DNA of 64,000 nucleotides from Paracoccus aerodenitrificans (GCF_027913215.1 NZ_CP115784.1:1984001-2048000); one strand, 5' to 3'; shown: positions 8,567-19,024, numbered from the stretch's first letter. Notes: generated by a model from the sequence alone, not told the origin. Made by a program: numbers and translations.

Positions 8567-9751
8567 ATGAAAATCTTTTCAGGCACCGCAGTCGCTGCAA
8601 TCATGATCGCAGGAGGTGCATTTGCGGCACCCTGGCCACAGGCCGAGCCGAATACGGATTATCAGCCTGCCTTTGCCGGACAGACCCGTGCAGAGGCGAT
8701 GAATAGCGGGGTCGAGTTGAATGTCGAGCCTGTCGTCGAAGGTCTTGCCCACCCGTGGGCGGTCGAGTTGCTGCCCGAGGGCGGAGCGCTGATCACCGAA
8801 CGGCCGGGCCGGTTGAAATATTACGATAATACCGGAACGATCAATGATGTTTCGGGAATCCCCGAGGTCTCTGCCGGCGGTCAGGGCGGCCTGCTGGATG
8901 TCGCTTTGTCACCGGATTTCGCGGAAAACCGGGTGATTTTCCTCAGCTATGCCGAACCGCGTCAGGGCGGCAACGGCACGGCGGTCGCCCGCATGGTTCT
9001 GGCAGAGGACGGCGCGTCGGTCAGCGATGTGCAGGTGATTTTCCGCCAGACGCCGACCTATGACGGTGACAAGCATTTCGGCAGCCGCATTATTCCCGCA
9101 CCTGACGGGACGTTGTTCATCACTCTGGGCGAACGCTCTGACGTGCCGATCCGCGACACGGCGCAGGATATGCAGAACCATCTGGGTAAGCTGATCCGCA
9201 TCACGCCGGAGGGGAATATTCCCTCGGATAACCCCTTTGCAAATGGTGAGGCCGCGCTGCCAGAGATCTATGCAAGCGGGCTGCGCAATGTGCAGGCGGC
9301 GACGCTGGATGGTAACGGCGAGCTGTGGACCATCGAGCACGGCCCGCTTGGCGGGGATGAAATCAACAAGCCCGAATCGGGCAGGAATTACGGCTGGCCG
9401 GTCATCGCCTATGGTCACAATTACGATGGCAGCCCGGTGAATGAGGGTATCTCTGCCCGCGAAGGGATGGAGCAGCCGATCTATTACTGGGACCCGGTGA
9501 TCGCCCCTTCGGGCGCGGATTTCTATGACGGAAACCTGTTCAACGGCTGGCAGGGCGATCTGCTGGTGGGGGCGATGAACCCGCCCTCTCTGGTCCGGCT
9601 GTCGGTCGATGGCGAGCGCGTCACGGGTGAAGAAAGGTTCGATCTGGGCGTCGGCCGGGTCCGGGATGTCAAGGTCGCCGAGGACGGCACGATCTGGATC
9701 GTCACCGATGAGAATCGCGGCGGGCTGTATCGTCTGACGCCGCAGGGCTGA
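8567..9751 (+). CDS. Periplasmic PQQ-dependent aldose sugar dehydrogenase (YliI/Asd type)
   Basis: 394 residues with a Sec signal peptide ending AGGAFA. The mature part is a six-bladed beta-propeller of the glucose/sorbosone dehydrogenase family, resembling E. coli YliI. Family marks: [50 protein letters not shown] and [17 protein letters not shown], which bear PQQ- and calcium-binding residues in relatives. AGGAGA precedes the ATG at 8567. Likely oxidises aldose sugars in the periplasm and passes electrons to the respiratory chain; substrate and PQQ supply are not shown here. Confidence 0.87.
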   Translation: MKIFSGTAVAAIMIAGGAFAAPWPQAEPNTDYQPAFAGQTRAEAMNSGVELNVEPVVEGLAHPWAVELLPEGGALITERPGRLKYYDNTGTINDVSGIPEVSAGGQGGLLDVALSPDFAENRVIFLSYAEPRQGGNGTAVARMVLAEDGASVSDVQVIFRQTPTYDGDKHFGSRIIPAPDGTLFITLGERSDVPIRDTAQDMQNHLGKLIRITPEGNIPSDNPFANGEAALPEIYASGLRNVQAATLDGNGELWTIEHGPLGGDEINKPESGRNYGWPVIAYGHNYDGSPVNEGISAREGMEQPIYYWDPVIAPSGADFYDGNLFNGWQGDLLVGAMNPPSLVRLSVDGERVTGEERFDLGVGRVRDVKVAEDGTIWIVTDENRGGLYRLTPQG

Positions 9752-9810
9752 GGCGCGGACATCCCTGTCCAACGGGTTCCGTCGCCGGAATAGCGTCGGC
9801 TCCGGATAGG

Positions 9811-9838
9811 CATTGGCGGGCGATTACGCCCGCCAATG
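9811..9838. terminator. Bidirectional terminator
   Basis: Perfect 12-bp inverted repeat CATTGGCGGGCG/CGCCCGCCAATG with the 4-base loop ATTA, between convergent genes. The plus side continues TATTTCGTTT, which is T-rich; the minus side has no T run. Confidence 0.8.
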
Positions 9839-9879
9839 TATTTCGTTTCATCTTCTGATGGGCAGCTTGATCGGACGGA

Positions 9880-10446
9880 TCAGGTTTCCAGAACCTGTTC
9901 TTCCTGCGCGGTAATTTCCCGAGGGGGACGACCGATTACGTCACGCAGCGCGTCGAGTTCGATGAAGTTGTCGGCCTGCCGGCGAAGCTCATCCGCGATC
10001 ATCGGCGGCTGGCTGCGTGTTGTCGAGACAACCGAAACGCGGACACCCTGACGCTGAAGCGCCTCAACCAGCGGGCGGAAATCGCCATCGCCCGAGAACA
10101 GCACCGCATGATCCAGCCGCGGCGCGAGTTCCATCGCGTTCACGGTCAGCTCAATATCCATATTGCCCTTGATTTTCCGGCGCCCAACGGCATCGGTGTA
10201 TTCTTTTGCGGGCTTCGTCACCAAGGCGAAGCCGTTATATTGCAACCAGTCGACAAGCGGCCTGATCGGAGAATATTCCTCATTCTCCAGCAGGGCGGTA
10301 TAGTAATACGCCCGGAGCAATTTTCCCCGGCGTTCGAATTCCTGCCGGAGCAGCTTGTAATCGATATCGAACCCAAGCGATTTAGCGGCTGCGTAAAGAT
10401 TTGCACCATCAATGAAAAGTGCAAGACGATCGTCTTTATAAAACAC
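9880..10446 (-). CDS. NYN domain protein (LabA/DUF88 family)
   Basis: 188 residues, PIN-like nuclease fold. Conserved acids are present: FIDGANLYAAAK at the N-terminus, KGNMDIELTVNAME in the middle and LFSGDGDFRPLVEAL, the metal-site pattern of NYN RNases. The start is the GTG at 10446: GGGAGA lies upstream and homologs begin at FYKDDRLALFIDG. The open frame that continues to 10602 crosses the divergent folK start and is probably not translated. The bacterial family is thought to process RNA; the substrate is unknown. Confidence 0.83.
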   Translation of the reverse strand: MFYKDDRLALFIDGANLYAAAKSLGFDIDYKLLRQEFERRGKLLRAYYYTALLENEEYSPIRPLVDWLQYNGFALVTKPAKEYTDAVGRRKIKGNMDIELTVNAMELAPRLDHAVLFSGDGDFRPLVEALQRQGVRVSVVSTTRSQPPMIADELRRQADNFIELDALRDVIGRPPREITAQEEQVLET

Positions 10447-10522
10447 GTAATCTCCCTCGACACGCCTCCTCTGACGCGTCAGATAAAAATTGCAAATGCT
10501 GGAAACGATTGCCGGAACCAGA

Positions 10523-11161
10523 ATGTCGTCTAAATTAGCCCTACTTGCCCTTGGGGCAAACTTGTCTTCTTCGTCAGGTGCTCCGGCACAGACAATTCGC
10601 ACATCTTTACAATTAATTAACGAACGAATCGGTACAGATCTTGTGGCCGTCTCGCGGTTCTACACCACCCCGGCTTTTCCGGCGGGAGGCGGTCCCGATT
10701 ATGTGAATGCCTGCGCCAGTCTTTCCACCAGCCTGTCCGCGCAGAATCTGTTAAACGAACTGCATTCTGTCGAGACCAGTCTGGGCCGCAGCCGTGAAGG
10801 CGCAGGGCGGTGGGGAGCGCGGGGAATAGATATCGACCTGCTCGCGCTGGACGACACGGTTTTGCCCGACGCCACAATGCAGGATGCGTGGCGGTTTTTG
10901 CCTGCCGAACGCCAGCGGAGCGAGGCACCCGCGCAGTTGATCCTGCCTCATCCGCGCATTCAGGATCGCGGTTTCGTTCTGGTTCCTTTGGCCGATATCG
11001 CGCCCGGCTGGCGCCATCCGCGCATCGGGAAAACCGTGGCGCAGATGCTGGCCGCCCTGCCCCCGGAGGAACGTCTCTCGGCGCGTGTTTTTCTTGACAA
11101 TCCCGCAGAAACTCACCAAGTAACCTTTTCCGCCTCTGATCTGATTCGAACCGATAGGTGA
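10523..11161 (+). CDS. folK: 2-amino-4-hydroxy-6-hydroxymethyldihydropteridine pyrophosphokinase
   Basis: 212 residues, longer than E. coli HPPK (159) by an extra C-terminal section. HPPK transfers pyrophosphate from ATP to the pterin alcohol in folate synthesis. Seen: LALGANLSSSSG at the N-terminus, SRFYTTPAFP, the conserved GRWGARGIDIDLLAL (metal-binding Asp pair) and LPHPRIQDRGFVLVPLADIAP. The ATG at 10523 is preceded by GGAACCAGA; upstream frame to 10490 is alternative. rpoZ begins 3 bases after the stop, so folK-rpoZ-rsh are probably cotranscribed. Confidence 0.93.
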   Translation: MSSKLALLALGANLSSSSGAPAQTIRTSLQLINERIGTDLVAVSRFYTTPAFPAGGGPDYVNACASLSTSLSAQNLLNELHSVETSLGRSREGAGRWGARGIDIDLLALDDTVLPDATMQDAWRFLPAERQRSEAPAQLILPHPRIQDRGFVLVPLADIAPGWRHPRIGKTVAQMLAALPPEERLSARVFLDNPAETHQVTFSASDLIRTDR

Positions 11162-11164
11162 TTC

Positions 11165-11521
11165 ATGGCCCGCGTGACCGTCGAAGATTGTGTCGACAAA
11201 GTTCCGAACCGCTTCGACCTGGTGATGCTTGCCTCGCATCGTGCCCGCGAAATCGCGACTGGCAGCCCACTGACCGTTGATCGCGACAATGACAAAAACC
11301 CCGTTGTCGCCCTGCGCGAAATCGCTGACGAAACGCAGCAGGTCGATGATCTGCGCGAAAGACTGATCGAGTCCAGCCAGACCCAGATCGAGGTCGATGA
11401 GCCCGAGGAAGACGCAATGGCGCTTCTGCTTGGGGCTGAGGTCGACCGTCCCAAACCCGCTGACGAGGAATCCGAAGAGAAAATGCTTCGGATGATGCTG
11501 GAAGCGAACCAGCGCGGCTGA
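11165..11521 (+). CDS. rpoZ: RNA polymerase omega subunit
   Basis: 118 residues. It binds the beta' subunit and helps RNA polymerase assembly, and forms part of a ppGpp site in proteobacteria. Seen: [30 protein letters not shown], the canonical omega start, followed by an acidic C-terminal extension ([16 protein letters not shown]). The start lies 3 bases after folK. Its position just upstream of the ppGpp synthetase/hydrolase gene is the classical rpoZ-spoT arrangement. Confidence 0.97.
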   Translation: MARVTVEDCVDKVPNRFDLVMLASHRAREIATGSPLTVDRDNDKNPVVALREIADETQQVDDLRERLIESSQTQIEVDEPEEDAMALLLGAEVDRPKPADEESEEKMLRMMLEANQRG

Positions 11522-11540
11522 CGGGAAACGGGGTCTTCGA

Positions 11541-13667
11541 TTGGAAAAATTCGACGTCGAAGACCTTCTCGCGCTTATCCGGAACTACAATCCGCGCACG
11601 GATGAGGATCTGATCCGCCGCGCCTTCAGCTATGGCCAGCATATGCATGCGGGCCAGTTCCGTCATTCCGGCGAGCCCTATTTCACCCATCCCGTCGCTG
11701 TCGCCGCCATTCTCACCGAGATGCGGCTGGACGATGCGACCATTGTGACCGCCCTGCTGCATGACACGATTGAGGATACGCGCTCGACCTGGGGTGAGGT
11801 TGCGGATCAGTTCGGCCGCGAGATCGCCGATCTGGTGGATGGCGTCACCAAGCTGACCAATTTGCAGCTTTCCGGCAGCCATTCGAAGCAGGCCGAGAAT
11901 TTTCGCAAGCTTTTCATGGCGATGACGCGTGATCTTCGCGTCATTTTGGTCAAGCTGGCCGACCGGCTGCACAATATGCGCACGATCCGCGCAATGCGCC
12001 CGGACAAGCAGGCGAAGAAGGCACGCGAGACGATGGATATCTATGCGCCTCTGGCCGGGCGCATGGGGATGCAGTGGATGCGTGAGGAACTGGAAGACCT
12101 CGCCTTCAAGGTCATCAATGCCGAAGCCCGCAACTCGATCATCCGCCGTTTCCTGACGCTACAAAAGGAATCCGGCGATGTGATCGCGCAGATCACCAAG
12201 GATATCCGCACCGAGTTGGACCGCGAAGGGATCGAGGCGAATGTCTATGGCCGCGCAAAGCGTCCGTTCAGTGTCTGGCGCAAGATGCAGGAGAAGCGGC
12301 TGACCTTCTCGCGCCTTTCGGATATTTACGGGTTCCGGGTCATCGTCGGTTCGGAAAGCGAATGTTACCGTGCGCTTGGCCTGATCCATCGCCGCTGGCG
12401 GGCTGTGCCGGGGCGGTTCAAGGATTATATCAGCCAGCCCAAGGCGAACGGGTATCGCTCGATTCACACCACCGTGACCGGCCGTGACGGCAAGCGGGTC
12501 GAGGTGCAGATCCGCACCCGCCAGATGCATGAGGTGGCCGAGGCGGGCGTGGCCGCGCATTGGGCCTATCGCGACGGGGTGCGCTCGACCAACCCGTTTG
12601 CCGTCGATCCGGCCGAGTGGATCGCGCAGTTGAACGAACGCCTTGGCGGCGAGGATCACGACGAGTTTCTGGAACATGTCAAGCTGGAGATGTATTCCGA
12701 TCAGGTCTTCATCTTCACGCCCAAGGGTGACGTGATCCAGTTGCCGAAGGGCGCGACGCCGATCGATTTTGCCTATGCGATCCACACCCGGATCGGGAAC
12801 AGCACGGTCGGGGCCAAGGTAGACGGTATTCGCGTTCCTCTGTGGACACGGCTGAAAAACGGTCAGGTGGTCGAGATCATTACCGCCGCAGGTCAGCGTC
12901 CGCAGGCGGCATGGCTGGAAATCGTACAGACAGGGCGGGCCAAGTCGGCAATCCGCCGTGCGCTGCGCGAGGAGGACCGGGCGCGACTGATCCGGCTTGG
13001 CTCGGAACTGGTGCGGATTTCCTTCGAACATCACGGCAGGCGGGTGACGGACAAGGCGCTGCGGACCGCCGCATCGAAGCTGGCCCTGCCCGATGCGGAT
13101 GAGCTTCTGGCCAGAATAGGCTGCGCCGAGTTATCCGCGCAGGAAGTCTTGCAGACGCTTTATCCCGAGCTCGGCACAAGAAAGGAAACCGTCGATCCCA
13201 AAAGACCCGTTGCCGGGCTTGAGGCGGATCAGACTCTGGGCCGTGCCGATTGCTGTCAGCCCCTGCCCGGTGAGAGGATTGTCGGGATCACCTATCGCGG
13301 GCGCGGGATCATTATCCATGCCATCGACTGCCCCGCCCTTGCCGAGCTTGAGGGCGAGCAGGATCTGAAGCGATGGGTCGATCTGCAATGGCGGGAGGGA
13401 ACGCATCCCCCAGCCTATCCGGTGACGCTGACCGTCACGATCCGCCACGATGCCGGTGTGCTGGGACGGATCTGCACCCTGATCGGCAGTCAGGGCGCGA
13501 ATATCTCGGATCTGGTCTTTGCCGACCGGAAGCCGGATTTCTATCGCCTGCAGATTGAGGTCGAGCTTCACGGCACGGATCAGCTTCACGCCGTGCTGAC
13601 CTCGCTTGAGGCGGAATCCGATGTCGCGCAGGTCTCGCGTCTGCTAAGGCCGGAACTTGCACCATGA
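11541..13667 (+). CDS. Bifunctional (p)ppGpp synthetase/hydrolase Rsh
   Basis: 708 residues, cytosolic. It makes and degrades (p)ppGpp in the stringent response. Domains in order: HD hydrolase (about 25-180; LLHDTIEDT with the His-Asp pair at 74-75), synthetase (about 230-350; YGFRVIV and GRFKDYISQPKANGYRSIHTT), TGS (about 385-450; IFTPKGDVIQLPKGATPIDFAYAIH), a conserved-Cys segment (GRADCCQPLPGERIVGI) and a C-terminal ACT domain. The RFKD motif is the RxKD type of bifunctional enzymes, not the ExDD of RelA. The only reasonable start is TTG at 11541; no ATG or GTG occurs before the HD domain. Confidence 0.95.
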   Translation: MEKFDVEDLLALIRNYNPRTDEDLIRRAFSYGQHMHAGQFRHSGEPYFTHPVAVAAILTEMRLDDATIVTALLHDTIEDTRSTWGEVADQFGREIADLVDGVTKLTNLQLSGSHSKQAENFRKLFMAMTRDLRVILVKLADRLHNMRTIRAMRPDKQAKKARETMDIYAPLAGRMGMQWMREELEDLAFKVINAEARNSIIRRFLTLQKESGDVIAQITKDIRTELDREGIEANVYGRAKRPFSVWRKMQEKRLTFSRLSDIYGFRVIVGSESECYRALGLIHRRWRAVPGRFKDYISQPKANGYRSIHTTVTGRDGKRVEVQIRTRQMHEVAEAGVAAHWAYRDGVRSTNPFAVDPAEWIAQLNERLGGEDHDEFLEHVKLEMYSDQVFIFTPKGDVIQLPKGATPIDFAYAIHTRIGNSTVGAKVDGIRVPLWTRLKNGQVVEIITAAGQRPQAAWLEIVQTGRAKSAIRRALREEDRARLIRLGSELVRISFEHHGRRVTDKALRTAASKLALPDADELLARIGCAELSAQEVLQTLYPELGTRKETVDPKRPVAGLEADQTLGRADCCQPLPGERIVGITYRGRGIIIHAIDCPALAELEGEQDLKRWVDLQWREGTHPPAYPVTLTVTIRHDAGVLGRICTLIGSQGANISDLVFADRKPDFYRLQIEVELHGTDQLHAVLTSLEAESDVAQVSRLLRPELAP

Positions 13668-13706
13668 CACCACGTTAAGCCGGCTGATCCAAGCGAAGCA
13701 GACCCG

Positions 13707-14396
13707 ATGTTCAAGCGCCGCAAGCCCCGAAGCTATTCGCAGATGGCGACAGAGATGATCTATCCGCGCGGCGGCTGGCTGCGGGCGGGTCAGTATGTGC
13801 TGCATCGGCTGCGCCGCCTGCCCGATCAGCCGCATCGTATCGGCCGGGGCGTGGCCGCCGGGACCTTCGTCTCCTTCACTCCGCTTTACGGCCTGCATTT
13901 TCTCGCTGCTGCGGGCATAGCTTGGATTCTGGGCGGCAATATTCTTGCCGCGCTGCTGGGAACCTTTGTTGGGAATCCCATTACTTTCCCGTTCATCGCC
14001 TATGGCTCGACCTGGCTTGGCAGAGAAATTCTCGGGCTCCACGGCGACATGTCTCCGAAGATGATCTTCAACGAATTCGCGGATGCGACGGCGCAAATAT
14101 GGCAGAATATCGAGGCTGTTTTCGGGCCTGAAAAGACCCATTGGGATCGTCTGGAATCGTTCTTTCAGGACATTTTCCTGCCCTATCTGGTCGGGGGCGT
14201 GATTCTCGGGACAATTGCCGGGGTGGCGATGCATTATCTGACCGTGCCACTGATCCGCGCCTATCACCGCCGCCGCGCCCGTCTGCTGGCCCGCCGGGTC
14301 GAGCGTCTCCGTACCGCCGCGACCCAGCAACCGCCGGGACGGTCCGGCGATCCCCGTCCGGTCAGGCCGACCGGAAAAGCCGGGGACGAAAAATAG
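13707..14396 (+). CDS. DUF2062 domain membrane protein
   Basis: 229 residues. DUF2062 proteins have two or three membrane helices and unknown function. Seen: N-terminal basic cytosolic segment (MFKRRKPRS), family core GVAAGTFVSFTPLYGLHF with the hydrophobic helix that follows, LLGTFVGNPITFPFIAYGSTWLG, and a second hydrophobic region LPYLVGGVILGTIAGVAMHYLTV. The C-terminal 45 residues are basic and proline-rich. It follows rsh by 39 bases and probably shares its transcript. Confidence 0.82.
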   Translation: MFKRRKPRSYSQMATEMIYPRGGWLRAGQYVLHRLRRLPDQPHRIGRGVAAGTFVSFTPLYGLHFLAAAGIAWILGGNILAALLGTFVGNPITFPFIAYGSTWLGREILGLHGDMSPKMIFNEFADATAQIWQNIEAVFGPEKTHWDRLESFFQDIFLPYLVGGVILGTIAGVAMHYLTVPLIRAYHRRRARLLARRVERLRTAATQQPPGRSGDPRPVRPTGKAGDEK

Positions 14397-14434
14397 GGGT
14401 TTTCAACCTCGCAACCGCTTGTATAGTCACGTTC

Positions 14435-14533
14435 ATGACCCGGACGCGACATATCGCCCCTTCCCGTGATGCGCAGATCAATGCGCGTTTCGCCGTGAAC
14501 CTCCGCGGTCTGCTTCTTCTTACGCTGCGCTGA
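14435..14533 (+). CDS. leuL: Leucine-rich leader peptide of leuA (leuL-type)
   Basis: A 32-codon open frame ending in RGLLLLTLR: four consecutive Leu codons (CTG CTT CTT CTT), one Thr, one more Leu, Arg, then TGA. It lies 72 bases upstream of leuA. A short ORF with a run of codons for the pathway product just before a biosynthetic gene is the hallmark of ribosome-mediated attenuation. The stop codon lies inside the left arm of the first downstream hairpin, so a translating ribosome would affect which structure forms. There is no strong Shine-Dalgarno sequence before the ATG. Translation is inferred. Confidence 0.8.
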   Translation: MTRTRHIAPSRDAQINARFAVNLRGLLLLTLR

Positions 14534-14603
14534 GCGGGTCCAGCCGGGCCGCCGCTCAGCCGGTCAAGTGCCCGGCGTCAGACCCGTTCAAGCAAGAGAA
14601 GCA
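14529..14603 (+). promoter_or_regulatory. Putative leucine attenuator region before leuA
   Basis: Two mutually exclusive helices can be drawn. GCTGAGCGG (14529-14537) pairs with CCGCTCAGC (14552-14560), 9 bp; alternatively GCCGGGC (14543-14549) pairs with GCCCGGC (14570-14576), 7 bp. Neither is followed by a T run, so a classical intrinsic terminator is not evident. In addition TGCTTCT (14511-14517, within the Leu codons) is the exact complement of AGAAGCA (14597-14603), which covers the leuA ribosome binding site. This would allow control at translation initiation. The structure is read by eye; no folding energy was computed. Confidence 0.6.
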
Positions 14604-14605
14604 AA

Positions 14606-16168
14606 ATGACCGACAAGAACCGCGTATATATTTTCGACACCACCCTGCGTGACGGCGAACAATCGCCCGGCGCGACCATGTCCCATGCCGAAAAGCTGGA
14701 GATCGCCTCAATGCTGGATGAGATGCATGTGGATATTATCGAGGCAGGATTTCCCATCGCCTCGGAAGGCGATTTCAAGGCGGTGTCCGAGATCGCGAAA
14801 CAGTCCCAGAACAGCGTGATCTGCGGACTGGCCCGCGCCCAGATCCCCGATATCGACCGTTGCTGGGAGGCGGTGAAACACGCCAAGCGCCCGCGCATCC
14901 ATACCTTTATCGGCACCTCGCCCCTGCATCGGGCAATCCCGAATCTGGACATGGACCAGATGGCCGAGCGGATCGAGCAGACCGTGACCCATGCCCGCAA
15001 TCTGTGCGACAATGTGCAGTGGTCTCCGATGGATGCCACGCGAACCGAACATGATTATCTGTGCCGGGTCGTCGAGATCGCGATCAAATGCGGTGCGACG
15101 ACGATCAATATCCCCGATACGGTCGGCTATACCGCGCCGCGCGAAAGCGCCGAGCTGATCCGCATGCTGATCGAGCGCGTTCCCGGTGCGGATGAGATCA
15201 TCTTCGCCACCCATTGCCACAACGATCTGGGCATGGCGACGGCGAACTCTCTGGCCGCTGTCGAGGCCGGTGCGCGTCAGATCGAATGCACGATCAACGG
15301 TCTGGGCGAGCGGGCAGGTAATACCGCGCTTGAAGAAGTCGTGATGGCGATGCGGGTGCGCAACGATATCATGCCGTTCAGCACCAATATCGACACGACG
15401 AAGATCATGGGGATCAGCCGCCGGGTCGCTCAGGTTTCGGGGTTTCCGGTGCAGTTCAACAAGGCGATTGTCGGCAAGAATGCCTTCCTGCACGAATCCG
15501 GCATTCATCAGGACGGTGTGCTGAAGAATGTCGAGACATTCGAGATCATGAAACCCGCCGATATCGGGCTGAACGCCGCGAATATCGCGATGGGCAAGCA
15601 TTCGGGCCGCGCCGCGCTGCGCTCGAAGCTGAAAGATCTGGGCTATGAGATCGGCGACAATCAGTTGAAGGATGTTTTTGTCCGCTTCAAGGCGTTGGCC
15701 GACCGCAAGAAAGAGGTCTATGACGAGGATATCGTCGCTCTGATGCAGGACAGCGCTGCCAATACCGGCGAGGATTTCCTGCAGGTCAGGCATTTGCGCG
15801 TGATTTGCGGCAGTGACGGGCAGTCGGCCGATCTGACGCTGGTCGTGGACGGGGAGGAAAAAACCGCCTCGACCAGTGGCGACGGGCCGGTCGATGCGGT
15901 GTTCAACGCGGTGAAAGAGATCTATCCGCATGAGGCAAGGTTGCAGCTTTACCAGGTCCATGCGGTGACCGAAGGCACGGATGCGCAGGCCACCGTTTCC
16001 GTCCGGATGGAGGAAGAGGGCCGTATCGCCACAGGACAGGCTGCCGATACAGATACGATTCTGGCCAGCGTGAAGGCCTATGTCGGGGCGCTGAACCGGC
16101 TGAGAGTCCGCCGTGATATGATTGGCAAGGATGGCGACGCCAAGCAGGTCAGTATGTATTCCCATTAA
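14606..16168 (+). CDS. leuA: 2-isopropylmalate synthase
   Basis: 520 residues. First committed step of leucine synthesis: acetyl-CoA plus 2-oxoisovalerate. Seen: TIM-barrel start FDTTLRDGEQSPGATM (catalytic Arg, metal Asp), the metal-binding HCHNDLGMATANS, GLGERAGNTALEE, and HESGIHQDGVLKN in the linker region; the C-terminal 120 residues form the LeuA allosteric domain that binds leucine. AGAGAAG lies just upstream of the ATG. A leucine-rich leader peptide lies upstream and a terminator follows, so leuA appears to be a single-gene unit with both feedback inhibition and attenuation. Confidence 0.96.
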   Translation: MTDKNRVYIFDTTLRDGEQSPGATMSHAEKLEIASMLDEMHVDIIEAGFPIASEGDFKAVSEIAKQSQNSVICGLARAQIPDIDRCWEAVKHAKRPRIHTFIGTSPLHRAIPNLDMDQMAERIEQTVTHARNLCDNVQWSPMDATRTEHDYLCRVVEIAIKCGATTINIPDTVGYTAPRESAELIRMLIERVPGADEIIFATHCHNDLGMATANSLAAVEAGARQIECTINGLGERAGNTALEEVVMAMRVRNDIMPFSTNIDTTKIMGISRRVAQVSGFPVQFNKAIVGKNAFLHESGIHQDGVLKNVETFEIMKPADIGLNAANIAMGKHSGRAALRSKLKDLGYEIGDNQLKDVFVRFKALADRKKEVYDEDIVALMQDSAANTGEDFLQVRHLRVICGSDGQSADLTLVVDGEEKTASTSGDGPVDAVFNAVKEIYPHEARLQLYQVHAVTEGTDAQATVSVRMEEEGRIATGQAADTDTILASVKAYVGALNRLRVRRDMIGKDGDAKQVSMYSH

Positions 16169-16176
16169 GCAGACAG

Positions 16177-16202
16177 GCACCGCCCTCCGGGGCGTTGCTT
16201 TT
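16177..16202 (+). terminator. Terminator after leuA
   Basis: CGCCC (16181-16185) pairs with GGGCG (16190-16194) around TCCG; after one mismatch, GCA and TGC add three more pairs. TTTT follows at 16199-16202. Confidence 0.7.
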
Positions 16203-17528
<1,326 letters not shown>

Positions 17529-17543
17529 GGCGGGGCCGGCGCG

Positions 17544-18500
17544 ATGGCCCGCAAGGGTTACGATTTTGCCACCCCTGTCCGCCGTATCCTGATCGGACTG
17601 CTGGCCCTTTTCCTGCTGGCGCTGTTCCTGTTCTGGCGCATCGACAGCCCGCGTGCCGAGGCGATGCGCTCGGACGTGGTGGACCGGTTCGTGCCGGGCA
17701 TCGAATGGGCGCTTGCGCCTGTGACCCGGTTCAGCCGCATGGTGTCCAGCCTGCAAAGCTATTCACGGATCTACGACCAGAACCAGGAATTGCGGCGCGA
17801 ATTGCGCGAGATGGAGCGGTGGAAGGAAGCCGCCGTCCAGCTTGAGCAGGAAAACGCCAAGTTGCTGGCACAGAATAATGTACAGCTCGATCCTTCGCTG
17901 ACCTCGCTGACCGGGGTGGTGCTGACCGATTCGGGGACGGCTTTCCGGCAATCCGTGCTGCTGAATGTCGGTCGCCGCGACGGGGTGGTCGATGGCTGGG
18001 CGGTCATGGACGGTCTGGGGCTGGTGGGCCGGATTTCAGGGGTCGGCAACCAGACAAGCCGCGTCGTCCTGCTGACCGATCCGTCATCGCGCATCCCGGT
18101 CCAGATCCAGCCATCGGGCGAGAATGCGCTACTGAACGGCGATAACTCGACCCTGCCGACGCTGGATTTCATCGAACATCCCGAGAATGTCCGCCCCGGC
18201 GACAGGGTTGTCAGTTCGGGTGATGGCGGGGTGTTTCCGCCCGATATCTTGATCGGTCAGGTGGTTCAGGGCAGCGATGGCAGGATGCGGCTGCGCATGG
18301 CGGCCGATTACGGGCGGCTGGAGTTTCTGCGCGTTCTGCGCTCTCACCCTGCCGAGCGGCTGGAAGATGGCGGCGCATTGATTCTGCCACCCGAGCCGGG
18401 GCTGATCGGGCCGCAATTCCCGCCTGCGCCTGCTGCGCGGCCGGATGCGGAAGAGCCGGAATCCGGCCCGGCTGCCGCCCCTGTGATCGGTCGGCCATGA
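17544..18500 (+). CDS. mreC: Rod shape-determining protein MreC
   Basis: 318 residues, bitopic inner-membrane protein. Short cytosolic start, one membrane helix (about residues 13-32, ILIGLLALFLLALFLFW), a coiled coil (about 75-115, QNQELRRELREMERWKEAA), then the periplasmic beta-barrel pair (VVLTDSGTAFRQSVLLNVGRRDGV and later repeats). It links MreB with PBP2 and RodA. The C-terminal 45 residues are Pro/Ala-rich, an extension common in alphaproteobacteria. The stop overlaps mreD by ATGA. Confidence 0.95.
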   Translation: MARKGYDFATPVRRILIGLLALFLLALFLFWRIDSPRAEAMRSDVVDRFVPGIEWALAPVTRFSRMVSSLQSYSRIYDQNQELRRELREMERWKEAAVQLEQENAKLLAQNNVQLDPSLTSLTGVVLTDSGTAFRQSVLLNVGRRDGVVDGWAVMDGLGLVGRISGVGNQTSRVVLLTDPSSRIPVQIQPSGENALLNGDNSTLPTLDFIEHPENVRPGDRVVSSGDGGVFPPDILIGQVVQGSDGRMRLRMAADYGRLEFLRVLRSHPAERLEDGGALILPPEPGLIGPQFPPAPAARPDAEEPESGPAAAPVIGRP

Positions 18501-19024
18501 ACGGCCCGCTGAGACACAGCCTGAGCGGAACAGTAGCCTTTCTGCTGTTCGGGCTGCTGATCTTGTTCGTCCGACTGATGCCGCTCAGCCCGGGCGATCC
18601 CGGCCTGCCCGGTGCGGATCTGACGCTGTGCCTCAGCTTTGCATGGGTGCTGCGCCGCCCGGATCAGGTCCCCGCACTATCCATCGCCGGGCTTGCCCTG
18701 ATCGGTGATCTGCTGCTGGACCGCCCCTTCGGTCTGTGGAGTTTCCTGCTGCTGATCGGCACAGAGATGTTGCGGGCCCGTTACCAACGCTGGTCCGATC
18801 AAGCATTCTTGTTCGAATGGCTGAGGATCGCGATCCTAACGGGCTTGATGATGATCGGCTACAGGACGACAATGATCCTGTTCCTGCTGCCGGTCCCCTC
18901 ACTTGGTCCTGTGGTTCTTGTCTGGCTGGCAACTGTGGTGGCCTATCCGGTCGTCGTCATGGTCCTTTATCTGATCGGCGTCCGGCGGTTGAGCAAGGCT
19001 GAGCTTGAAATGATGGTAAACTGA
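18497..19024 (+). CDS. mreD: Rod shape-determining protein MreD
   Basis: 175 residues, almost wholly hydrophobic with five or six membrane helices, as in MreD. Sequence conservation in this family is low, so the call rests on hydropathy, length and position between mreC and mrdA. The start overlaps the mreC stop (ATGA), and the stop shares a base with the mrdA start (TGATG), showing translational coupling. Confidence 0.9.
   Translation: MNGPLRHSLSGTVAFLLFGLLILFVRLMPLSPGDPGLPGADLTLCLSFAWVLRRPDQVPALSIAGLALIGDLLLDRPFGLWSFLLLIGTEMLRARYQRWSDQAFLFEWLRIAILTGLMMIGYRTTMILFLLPVPSLGPVVLVWLATVVAYPVVVMVLYLIGVRRLSKAELEMMVN

Noticed and set aside
10447..10602. N-terminal extension of the NYN protein frame
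   Set aside because: It would cross the divergent folK start and lacks a ribosome binding site; GTG at 10446 has GGGAGA and fits homologs.
14529..14576. Classical Rho-independent terminator in the leuA leader
   Set aside because: Strong GC hairpins exist but neither is followed by a T run, so I call it a putative attenuator of undetermined mechanism.
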